From Clostridia bacterium (GTDB taxonomy: Bacteria; Bacillota_A; Clostridia; Oscillospirales; Acutalibacteraceae): 5,495 nucleotides of DNA. The position numbers and the translations under genes are program-made. How positions within the stretch are numbered: the stretch's first letter is position 1; the number at the start of each line of letters is the position of its first letter. The stretch is from contig JAFSTS010000228.1 of NCBI GenBank assembly GCA_017445685.1, positions 1 to 5,495 of the forward strand, written 5' to 3'. Shown here piece by piece: positions 1 to 5,495 of the stretch. A model generated the notes under the pieces. That model saw nothing but the letters and a program-made list of their open reading frames with translations, was not told the DNA's origin and made no database searches.

Positions 1-33
1 GCAGAGAAACTTGCATGATTTCCCGTTTTGATG

Positions 34-39
34 TAAAAA
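34..39 (+). promoter_or_regulatory. possible weak sigma-70-type promoter for the broken YczE-like gene
   Basis: TTGCAT at 11-16 could act as a -35 box. TAAAAA at 34-39 could act as a -10 box, with 17 bases between them and a TG just before the -10. The match to consensus is modest, and the region is AT-rich with a short direct repeat (two copies of ATGTAAAAA-like sequence at 31-47), so chance is a real alternative. It sits about 30 bases before the start codon of the gene fragment at 69. Confidence 0.25.
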
Positions 40-56
40 TGTAAAAACTCATACAA

Positions 57-62
57 AAGGGA
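57..62 (+). promoter_or_regulatory. ribosome binding site of the broken YczE-like gene
   Basis: AAGGGA lies 6 bases before the ATG at 69. It fixes this ATG as the original start of the damaged gene and shows that its translation signal is still intact even though the coding sequence is not. Confidence 0.55.
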
Positions 63-68
63 ATTATT

Positions 69-418
69 ATGGAAAACAAAAATAAAAAGAGCGATCTTGT
101 CCTTCGGTATCTGCTGTTTTTGGCAGGACTGTTTACAGCGTCGATGGGAGTGGCTTTTTCGACAAAAGCGGGTTTGGGAACTTCTCCTGTTATATGTTAA
201 GAAATATCGTTGTAAATACCTATTTTCATCAGCTTATGTATATGGCGGTCGGCTGCATTGTGCCGGCATTCGGAATATGGATACAGTTCAAAGGCGCAGT
301 TGCAATGCTTCCGGGCGAAGCAATGAACAGAGCGATAAGTCAGGTGAGCGGACATAGATACGAAAATGTGAAAATTTTTGAATCAATCAAAAAAGCAAAA
401 AACAACCATGACGCTTAA
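69..418 (+). pseudogene. degraded YczE/YyaS/YitT-family membrane protein gene (internal deletion, frameshift, C-terminal loss)
   Basis: The ATG at 69 opens 43 codons ending in TAA at 198-200. They encode a lysine-rich start, one hydrophobic segment (about residues 11-31) and the motif AGLGTSPVI, which is typical of the first half of YczE-type (COG2364) proteins. In another frame, 194-418 encodes 74 residues with a second hydrophobic segment, then AVAMLPGEAMNRAIS and GHRYENVKIF, which correspond to the second half of the same family. Compared with the intact family member at 461-1117, roughly 55 residues between the two pieces are missing. The last 60 or so residues after ENVKIF are also missing, replaced by a short lysine- and asparagine-rich tail ending at the terminator. 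The stop of piece one and the ATG of piece two overlap (ATGTTAA at 194-200), so translation of two short peptides cannot be excluded. The family reading is secure in outline; the exact deletion points are estimated. Confidence 0.72.
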
Positions 419-461
419 AAGCACCTCAAAGGTTAGATTTTCTGACCTTTGAGGTGCTTTT
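417..461. terminator. bidirectional intrinsic terminator between converging genes
   Basis: Arms 417-437 and 441-461 pair over about 21 positions, with one G-T wobble (434/444) and a TTT loop at 438-440. The core is GCACCTCAAAGG paired with CCTTTGAGGTGC. Read on the plus strand the stem runs into T458-T462; read on the minus strand it runs into the complement of A417-A420, so it can stop transcription from both sides. The left arm touches the stop of the broken plus-strand gene (416-418). The right arm ends at the stop codon of the minus-strand YczE-like gene (461-463). Confidence 0.88.
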
Positions 462-1117
462 TAATCTTTGTCGAGTATCGGCAGGGCAACATGAGTTTTG
501 AAGAAAGATATCATCGGACCCATGAAAAATGCCGTTATTATTGTGCCTATGCCCACAGAGCCGAGAACTTCAAGCGTTGTCATTCCCGAAAAATAAAGCA
601 GTCCGACTCCGGCGGCAACACAGATAAAATCGGTAATTACCCTGCAAAAAGTAAATTTGATTTTTCCCTGCCTTTCCGACCAAATCAGCGCAACCGCGTC
701 ATAGGTGGAAACTCCGAGGTCAGCCGTAAAGTAAAGCGCAGAGGACAATCCAAGGAATATCAGAGCTACGGCAAGTACGACGACTCTTGTTAAAAGGGAA
801 GCGTTTGGCATCAGCTTTTGGCATATATGCTGTGAAAATTCTGTGATATAGCCGAGAAGAAAGATGTTTACAAAAGTTGCAATTCCGATTTTCTTTTTGT
901 CGATCAGGATTATAAATGCAAGCATTAAAGCGTTTACAATCAGATAAAGCGTGCCGAAACGAATGGGAATGATCGCGTCAAGTCCGCTCATAAGCGACTG
1001 AAACGGATCAACCCCGAAAGCGACAAATTTAAATGCTCCTACGCTGATACCGCAAATCACAACGCCGAGAACGCTCATTATGATCCTTCTTATAAGTTTA
1101 TTATCTTTTTCTAACAT
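461..1117 (-). CDS. YczE/YyaS/YitT-family integral membrane protein
   Basis: This 218-residue hydrophobic protein belongs by its overall pattern to the YczE-type membrane family (COG2364), whose biochemical role is not established. Likely membrane segments are residues 11-33, 53-72, 78-95, 110-131, 158-177 and 184-206. It appears to be built from two related halves: GVDPFQS (35-41) in the first half corresponds to GVSTYDA (135-141) in the second, each following a hydrophobic helix and followed by another. The ATG at 1115-1117 is chosen as the start because GGTGGG lies 7 bases before it and because it overlaps the end of the GH13 gene by 7 bases, which suggests translational coupling. A TTG at 1132 would add five residues and is less likely. 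It is the last gene of the minus-strand cluster and stops at the terminator hairpin. A role in transport linked to the sugar genes is only guesswork. Confidence 0.88.
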   Translation of the reverse strand: MLEKDNKLIRRIIMSVLGVVICGISVGAFKFVAFGVDPFQSLMSGLDAIIPIRFGTLYLIVNALMLAFIILIDKKKIGIATFVNIFLLGYITEFSQHICQKLMPNASLLTRVVVLAVALIFLGLSSALYFTADLGVSTYDAVALIWSERQGKIKFTFCRVITDFICVAAGVGLLYFSGMTTLEVLGSVGIGTIITAFFMGPMISFFKTHVALPILDKD

Positions 1118-2958
1118 TCGACAGCCCACCAAAAGCCGTAAGGCTCCAATTCGAAAAACCTTCCGCTGATTTTCTTGTTTTCGAAAAGATCCTTTCCTGA
1201 AATATCTTCGTCAAGGGAAAACTGTACAGGCAGATTGCTGAAATTAAAGCAGCAATAAAGAGTCTGTCCCATGTGCTGTCTTTTTATGGCAAGAACATGA
1301 TTCGAGCTTGTGTTCATTGTGTTAAAACCGGCGCCGGCGGTAAAGACAGGATTTTTTTTCCGGATCGTTTCAAGCTTTCGAAGAGCCTGATAAACATTTG
1401 ACTGTACAGTTGACTTGCTTTTGCGTTTTTCTGCAAGATCCCACGAAAACTTACCGCGGTGAAGGTACCGGCTGTCTGACGACTTATCCGGGTCGTCGTG
1501 ATATGTATAATCGTTTAGCTGAGCAATTTCGTCGCCGCTGTAAATAACGGGTATTCCACTGAGAGTGAACATATAAGCGTGAAGCATAATAAAGCAGTTG
1601 ACTGCCTTTTTCAGCGCGCTTTTGTCACCCTTTTCAATGGCGTCCTCAATGCCGCAAAGGCTTGCCGTTGTGCCGCAAAGCCGCGCGTCTCCGAGACTTT
1701 CGTCGTCGTTGTAAAGCTCGCCGCGGGAAACACTGCCGTCGAATTTGCCGGTATAATAATCATTCAAAAACTTTTTGTGAGGTATTTCACTCATGCAGAA
1801 ATTGCCCAGAAAATCGTAGTCAAGCCCCCAACCGATGTCGTCGTGACAACGAAGATAGTTTAAAAAAACATAGTTTTTGACAAGGACGGATAACTGCTCC
1901 ATCTGATTTTTCAAAAGCCTGACATCCTTTGTCGCAAGGGTGTGCCATGTGCTTGCCATTGTTGTGACATTATAAAGCATATGACATTCCGGCTTTTCGG
2001 GCGTGCCGAAATACGGTACGACCTTTGAAGGCTCCATTACAACTTCGCCGAGAAGAAGTACGGACGGACAGACGATCTCTGCAATAAGTCTCATCATTCT
2101 GACAAGCGTATGAACATGCGGAAGATTTCTGCAGGTCGTACCGAGCTGTTTCCAAATGTAAGGAACTGCGTCGAGACGAATGATGTCAATACCCTTGTTG
2201 GCAAGGTAAAGCATATTGCCGACCATGTCGTTAAAAACAACGCAGTTTGCATAGTTCAAATCCCACTGGTAAGGATAAAAAGTCGTCATCACGACCTTGT
2301 CGCAGTCGGGAAGATATGTAAAATTTCCGGGCGCAGTTGTCGGGAAAACCTGCGGAACTGTTTTTTCATACTCAGAAGGGATATCCCAATTGTCAAAGAA
2401 AAAATATCTCTTTCTTGCTTCTTCATCGCCGGCACGAGCCGCCTTTGCCCAGGCGTGTTCTTCGCTCGTGTGATTCATGACGAAATCAAGGCAGATACTT
2501 ATTCCGTTTTTGTGACATTCTTCGCTTAAGCTTTCAAGGTCTTTCATTGTACCAAGACCTTCTTGTACACGGCGAAAATCCGCCACGGCGTATCCTCCGT
2601 CGGAGCGGTCTTTGGGGCATTTGAGAAGCGGCATAAGGTGAAGATAATTAACGCCGCTTTCTTTGATATAATCGAGTTTTTCTTTCAAACCGTTCAGGCT
2701 GCCTGCAAAATTGTCAACATACATCATCATGCCGACCAGCTTGTTCGTGCTGTACCATAACGGCTCTGATTCTCTTTTGCGGTCAAGCTCCCTGAGCCGT
2801 GCGCTGCGGCTTTTGTAAAAGCCGTAAATGCTTTCGCACAGCCACTCAAACGCTTTCATGTCGTTGTTGTATGTTTCGCAGTAAAGCCATTTAAGTTCGT
2901 CGTACCGACTTTGCAAACGATTGGAAAACTCCGTGCTTTTCTTTTTCTCAGACTTCAA
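1111..2958 (-). CDS. amylosucrase-like GH13 glucosyltransferase (GH13_4 type)
   Basis: This 615-residue cytosolic enzyme has no signal peptide. Amylosucrase (EC 2.4.1.4) moves glucose from sucrose onto an alpha-1,4-glucan and releases fructose; some relatives mainly hydrolyse sucrose. Residues 1-75 match the helical N-terminal domain of amylosucrases, followed by the GH13 barrel and a C-terminal beta domain (about 540-615). Visible motifs are HLMPLLKCP, SDGGYAV with D120, NHTS with H163, TTF-YQWDLNY with F227, the nucleophile D263 in IIRLDAV, the acid/base E305 in LLGEVVMEP, the CHDDIGW block with H372, D373 and D374, R426 in DARLCGT, and R497 in SDSRY. D120 and R497 correspond to the Asp-Arg salt bridge that closes the sucrose pocket in Neisseria amylosucrase. 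Length is close to the usual 630-650. The TTG start at 2956-2958 is supported by GAGGTG 7 bases upstream and by the N-terminal family match. It overlaps the fructokinase gene by 11 bases. Residues 266-267 are unusual. A sucrose hydrolase is the main alternative. Confidence 0.9.
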   Translation of the reverse strand: MKSEKKKSTEFSNRLQSRYDELKWLYCETYNNDMKAFEWLCESIYGFYKSRSARLRELDRKRESEPLWYSTNKLVGMMMYVDNFAGSLNGLKEKLDYIKESGVNYLHLMPLLKCPKDRSDGGYAVADFRRVQEGLGTMKDLESLSEECHKNGISICLDFVMNHTSEEHAWAKAARAGDEEARKRYFFFDNWDIPSEYEKTVPQVFPTTAPGNFTYLPDCDKVVMTTFYPYQWDLNYANCVVFNDMVGNMLYLANKGIDIIRLDAVPYIWKQLGTTCRNLPHVHTLVRMMRLIAEIVCPSVLLLGEVVMEPSKVVPYFGTPEKPECHMLYNVTTMASTWHTLATKDVRLLKNQMEQLSVLVKNYVFLNYLRCHDDIGWGLDYDFLGNFCMSEIPHKKFLNDYYTGKFDGSVSRGELYNDDESLGDARLCGTTASLCGIEDAIEKGDKSALKKAVNCFIMLHAYMFTLSGIPVIYSGDEIAQLNDYTYHDDPDKSSDSRYLHRGKFSWDLAEKRKSKSTVQSNVYQALRKLETIRKKNPVFTAGAGFNTMNTSSNHVLAIKRQHMGQTLYCCFNFSNLPVQFSLDEDISGKDLFENKKISGRFFELEPYGFWWAVEC

Positions 2959-3904
2959 AACTTGTCACCTCATCTAAAGTCGGCATCGCAGGAATAGCGC
3001 CGCTGCGGCTTGTAGTAAGTGTTGCCGCCTTGTTTGAAAAGATTATAAGCTCTTCTATTTCTTCGACATTCAGTTGCGATGGAGAATACTTATTTTTTCG
3101 CACCATTCCGCTGAGAAATGCTCCAAAGAAAGTATCGCCTGCGCCGTTGGTGTCCGCGACCTTGATGTCAAAGGTGGCTATTGTGCCCGTTGCTTCTCCG
3201 AAGCGGTAGTATGCGCCTTTTGCGCCGAGGGTCAGGAGAATGAGTTTGATTTTATATTCGTCATAAAGTATTTTCGTTCCAAGCTCTGCGCCGTCGGTGC
3301 CTGTTAAAAGTGGCAGCTCCTCGTCCGAGATTTTGAGAATATCGACTTCTCCGAGCGGTTTTTTCATCATCTCTACAGCCTCTTCTCTGCTGTTCCAGAG
3401 ACTTGCGCGGTAATTGGGGTCGTATGTTATTGTCGCGCCGAGCTGTTTAGCCTTTGAAACGGCGGCAAGAGTTGCTGAACGGGACGGCTCATCGGTAAGG
3501 CTTACAGAACCGAAATGAAGAATATGCGTGTTTTTCAGACGGTCTTGAGATATTTCATCTTTATTCAAAAGCGTATCGGCAAAGCCTTTGCGGTAAAAAG
3601 CAAAGCTTCGCTCTCCTCCGTCTGCAACTGAAACGACAGCAAGAGTCGTATTTGCGCTCTCGGATATTATCATGCCGTCGGAATCCACGCCGTTTTGTTT
3701 CATCGTTTCAAGCAGCAGTTTTCCAAATGCGTCATTTCCCACTTTTCCGATGAAGGCGGTTTTTGCGCCGAGACGGGACGCGGCTACGGCAACATTTGCA
3801 GGAGCGCCGCCGGGAAACGAAGTGTAGACGGGAATACCTGTTTCGGAAATACCTGTTTGAGTCAGGTCAATAAGTATTTCACCAATAGTCGTAATATCTT
3901 TCAT
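2948..3904 (-). CDS. scrK: PfkB-family fructokinase
   Basis: This 318-residue cytosolic sugar kinase most likely converts fructose and ATP to fructose-6-phosphate (EC 2.7.1.4). The N-terminal PfkB signature is visible as GGAPANVAVAASRLG (32-46), followed by GKVGNDAFG (53-61). The segment YDPNYRASLW (161-170) is typical of bacterial fructokinases. The C-terminal signature DTNGAGDTFFGAF (251-263) carries the catalytic base D257 and the anion hole. Length fits the family. The ATG at 3902-3904 is chosen over an upstream in-frame TTG at 3940 because AGGAGG precedes it by 5 bases and the family fold begins at MKDITTIGE. The downstream GH13 enzyme would release fructose, which supports fructose as the substrate. 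2-keto-3-deoxygluconate kinase shares the DPNYR motif but fits the neighbourhood less well. The gene may be co-transcribed with galT across a 112-base gap, since no terminator is seen there. Confidence 0.92.
   Translation of the reverse strand: MKDITTIGEILIDLTQTGISETGIPVYTSFPGGAPANVAVAASRLGAKTAFIGKVGNDAFGKLLLETMKQNGVDSDGMIISESANTTLAVVSVADGGERSFAFYRKGFADTLLNKDEISQDRLKNTHILHFGSVSLTDEPSRSATLAAVSKAKQLGATITYDPNYRASLWNSREEAVEMMKKPLGEVDILKISDEELPLLTGTDGAELGTKILYDEYKIKLILLTLGAKGAYYRFGEATGTIATFDIKVADTNGAGDTFFGAFLSGMVRKNKYSPSQLNVEEIEELIIFSNKAATLTTSRSGAIPAMPTLDEVTSFEV
2966..2971 (-). promoter_or_regulatory. ribosome binding site that supports the TTG start of the GH13 gene
   Basis: Read on the minus strand this is GAGGTG, 7 bases before TTG at 2956-2958. 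It lies inside the last codons of the fructokinase gene. No ATG occurs in frame until residue 34, which would remove part of the conserved N-terminal domain, so this site decides the start. Confidence 0.7.
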
Positions 3905-4016
3905 GGCGACCTCCTGAAAAATCAAAGTGACCCAAGGCAATACCGCATAACTCGCGTTGTACGCCCTGCTTGATTATTATTCCGTCAGAATGCGCGATCC
4001 ACACACCCGAATTGCG
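3905..4016. other. 112-base gap between galT and the fructokinase gene
   Basis: Apart from the ribosome binding site at 3910-3915, nothing certain is visible. No terminator-like hairpin with a T run follows galT. On the minus strand an AT-rich GAATAATAAT tract (about 3972-3981) could supply a -10 box, but no convincing -35 lies upstream of it. Read-through from galT or a weak internal promoter are both possible. Confidence 0.4.
3910..3915 (-). promoter_or_regulatory. strong ribosome binding site of the fructokinase gene
   Basis: Read on the minus strand this is AGGAGG, 5 bases before the ATG at 3902-3904. It is the strongest ribosome binding site in the window and places the fructokinase start 12 codons inside the longest open frame. 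Confidence 0.85.
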
Positions 4017-5495
4017 CTATATTGACTTAATGAATCTTTTAAAGGCTTCTTTGCCTTTTTCGTCTCGTTTAAAAACGCCTGCGTCGCAAAGAACCTGTTC
4101 GAACACTTCGCCGACTTCGCAGCGGATTATATCTCTTGCGTTTGCTTCGTTAAATTCGGGGTGCTTTTTCAAAACCTCCTGCGCCCATTCTGCATGGGAA
4201 GCAGTCAGGGGATCAGCAGTCAAATCTTCTTTTTTGAGCATTGAAGAGACTAATTTTTCAAGTTCAACTGCAAGCCTTGCAGGCAGCACGGCAAGCCCCA
4301 TAACTTCGATAAGACCGATATTTTCTTTCTTTATGTGATGGATGGAAGGGTTGGGGTGAAAAACGCCGAGCGGTCTTTCGTCTGTCGTGATATTGTTTCT
4401 CAACACGAGATCGCATTCGTATTCTTCACCTTTTTTTCTTGCTATAGGTGTTACGGTATTGTGCGGCGTGTCACCCGAAAAAGCGTATATACCGACATCG
4501 GGATCACTGTAAGTCCGCCATGCTCTGAGAATATGGTCGCACGCCTTGGCGAGCAGCTTTTTGTCGGTGCTTTTCAGACGAATGACAGACATAGGCCATT
4601 TGACAACGGCTGCGCTTATATCTTCAAAAGAAGGTATTGTAAAAGAATAGTCTTCTGGTGCTTTTTCCATAGCAAATGTGTAGCGGCCGCCCTGAAAATG
4701 CTCATGGCTGAGTATCGATCCGCCAACGATGGGAAGATCGGCGTTTGAGCCGACGAAATAGTGCGGAAATGCTTCAATGAAATCAAACAGCTTATGGAAA
4801 ACGCTTGCGTCGATTTTCATTGGGATATGCTTCTCGTTGAAAACGATACAATGCTCGTTGTAATAGCCGTAAGGCGAATACTGCAAAAACCAGTTTCCGT
4901 CCTGAATTTTAAGCGGTATAGGGCGAAGATTCTGACGCGCAGGATGGTTTGAATTGCCTGCAAAACCCATGTTTTCTGCGCAGAGCTGACATTTTGGATA
5001 CTGTGTTGAGACGCTCTGCCTTGCTTTTGCTATGTCACGGGGATCTTTTTCAGGCTTTGAGCGGTTGATAGTGATGTCAAGATCACCGTATTCGGAAGAA
5101 TATTTCCATTTAAGATCCTTGGCGATCCTGCCTGCGCGGACATAATTTGTCCTTTGGCTAATGTCAAAATACCAGTCCGTCGCTTCTTTGGGCGAGACTT
5201 CATAATGCGCTGAAAATTCACGGATAATGTCGCGCGGAAGGGGAGTGACGATCCCCATAAGCTTCGTGTCGAACAGATCTCTGCTCGCATTAGTGTCTTC
5301 AATTATGCCGTTTTCACAGGCAGAATCGACAAGCTCGTTCAGGATATCGTCAATGGGTTCGTCCTTGTATGCGCTTTCCTGTACCTCCCAGTCGTATACA
5401 TCAAGCGCGTCCATAAGCATATTGCGGATGACGATCTCATCCGCTTTGTCGATAAGCTTATTGTTAATCGAATAGTCGATCAGTTTTTGGATAGA
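4017..5495 (-). CDS. galT: UDP-glucose--hexose-1-phosphate (galactose-1-phosphate) uridylyltransferase, class 2, 5' end cut by the window
   Basis: The enzyme exchanges UMP between UDP-glucose and galactose-1-phosphate, giving glucose-1-phosphate and UDP-galactose (EC 2.7.7.12), the central Leloir step in the cytosol. In the window 492 codons are present and the reading frame runs off the right edge. The first residues seen, SIQKLIDYSINNKLI, match the N-terminus of class 2 GalT, so only a few residues should be missing. The ATG at 5418-5420 is internal, not the start. Family features are CQLCAENMGFAG (about residues 169-180 in the window), YNEHCIVF (212-219), and the active-site block SILSHEHFQGG (260-270), in which H266 of the His-Glu-His-Phe-Gln motif is the expected uridylylated histidine. 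TPHNTVTPIAR and FHPNPSIHHIKKENIGLIEVMG follow in the C-terminal domain. The gene ends with TAG at 4017-4019. Length (about 495-500 in full) is normal for this class. It leads the visible minus-strand cluster; galK and galE are not in the window. Confidence 0.95.
   Translation of the reverse strand, partial: SIQKLIDYSINNKLIDKADEIVIRNMLMDALDVYDWEVQESAYKDEPIDDILNELVDSACENGIIEDTNASRDLFDTKLMGIVTPLPRDIIREFSAHYEVSPKEATDWYFDISQRTNYVRAGRIAKDLKWKYSSEYGDLDITINRSKPEKDPRDIAKARQSVSTQYPKCQLCAENMGFAGNSNHPARQNLRPIPLKIQDGNWFLQYSPYGYYNEHCIVFNEKHIPMKIDASVFHKLFDFIEAFPHYFVGSNADLPIVGGSILSHEHFQGGRYTFAMEKAPEDYSFTIPSFEDISAAVVKWPMSVIRLKSTDKKLLAKACDHILRAWRTYSDPDVGIYAFSGDTPHNTVTPIARKKGEEYECDLVLRNNITTDERPLGVFHPNPSIHHIKKENIGLIEVMGLAVLPARLAVELEKLVSSMLKKEDLTADPLTASHAEWAQEVLKKHPEFNEANARDIIRCEVGEVFEQVLCDAGVFKRDEKGKEAFKRFIKSI

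Noticed and set aside
97..357. An 86-codon plus-strand open frame across the broken YczE-like gene.
   Set aside because: It lies in the third frame; the other two frames carry the family motifs, while this one gives a Cys/Arg/Trp-rich sequence typical of an off-frame translation.
1579..2760. Several long plus-strand open frames opposite the amylosucrase gene.
   Set aside because: They are antisense shadows of a well-supported GH13 gene, with cysteine- and histidine-rich unstructured translations and no family resemblance.
1111..2958. Reading the GH13 enzyme as sucrose phosphorylase (GH13_18) or a plain alpha-amylase.
   Set aside because: Length, the helical N-terminal domain, SDGGYAV, QWDLNY, HDDIGW and the Asp120-Arg497 pair fit the amylosucrase subfamily; sucrose phosphorylases are around 490 residues without that N-terminal domain.
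3905..3940. An upstream in-frame TTG start for the fructokinase that would add 12 residues.
   Set aside because: The added residues read through the strong AGGAGG site and do not belong to the PfkB fold; the ATG at 3902-3904 is ideally placed.
3934..3965. A possible inverted repeat in the gap between galT and the fructokinase gene (GGC...GCC with partly matching inner bases).
   Set aside because: Only three outer pairs are continuous and the inner bases mismatch, so neither an operator nor a terminator can be supported.
3770..4016. An open frame continues after the galT stop for more than 40 codons across the gap into the fructokinase gene, in the galT frame.
   Set aside because: It has no start codon or ribosome binding site, no recognisable motif, and a stop-free run of this length is expected often by chance in this base composition.
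5418..5420. ATG as the start of galT.
   Set aside because: The frame stays open to the window edge and the 25 upstream codons match the conserved N-terminus of class 2 GalT, so this methionine is internal.

Overview
The window reads as a chromosomal sugar-metabolism segment from a low-to-mid GC anaerobic Firmicute, most likely a gut-type member of the Clostridia. This inference rests on the Firmicutes-type (class 2) GalT, strong AGGAGG-like ribosome binding sites, tight gene overlaps and the YczE-family membrane proteins. No rRNA, tRNA, CRISPR array, phage or transposon signature was seen.

Layout. Almost everything lies on the minus strand and is read from right to left. galT (class 2 galactose-1-phosphate uridylyltransferase) enters from the right edge and is cut there. 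A 112-base gap follows, then a PfkB-family fructokinase, then an amylosucrase-like GH13 enzyme whose TTG start lies inside the end of the fructokinase gene. Last is a YczE-family membrane protein whose start lies inside the end of the GH13 gene. That transcript ends at a long hairpin at about 417-461. From the left edge, on the plus strand, a second YczE-family gene converges on the same hairpin. It is broken: an intact start and ribosome binding site lead into the first 43 codons, then a deletion with a frame change, then a piece of the second half, and the C-terminus is missing.

How the genes work together. An amylosucrase uses sucrose to extend an alpha-1,4-glucan and releases fructose. 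The fructokinase would turn that fructose into fructose-6-phosphate. The two genes therefore form a coherent intracellular route that stores the glucose half of sucrose as glucan without spending ATP and sends the fructose half into glycolysis. GalT just upstream adds the Leloir step for galactose. Together they suggest growth on galactosyl-sucrose sugars such as raffinose or stachyose, although no transporter or alpha-galactosidase lies in the window. The role of the translationally coupled YczE-like protein is unknown.

I found no clearly new system. The points most worth a second look are the amylosucrase with unusual residues next to its catalytic aspartate, and the pairing of a live and a decayed YczE-family gene around a shared terminator.
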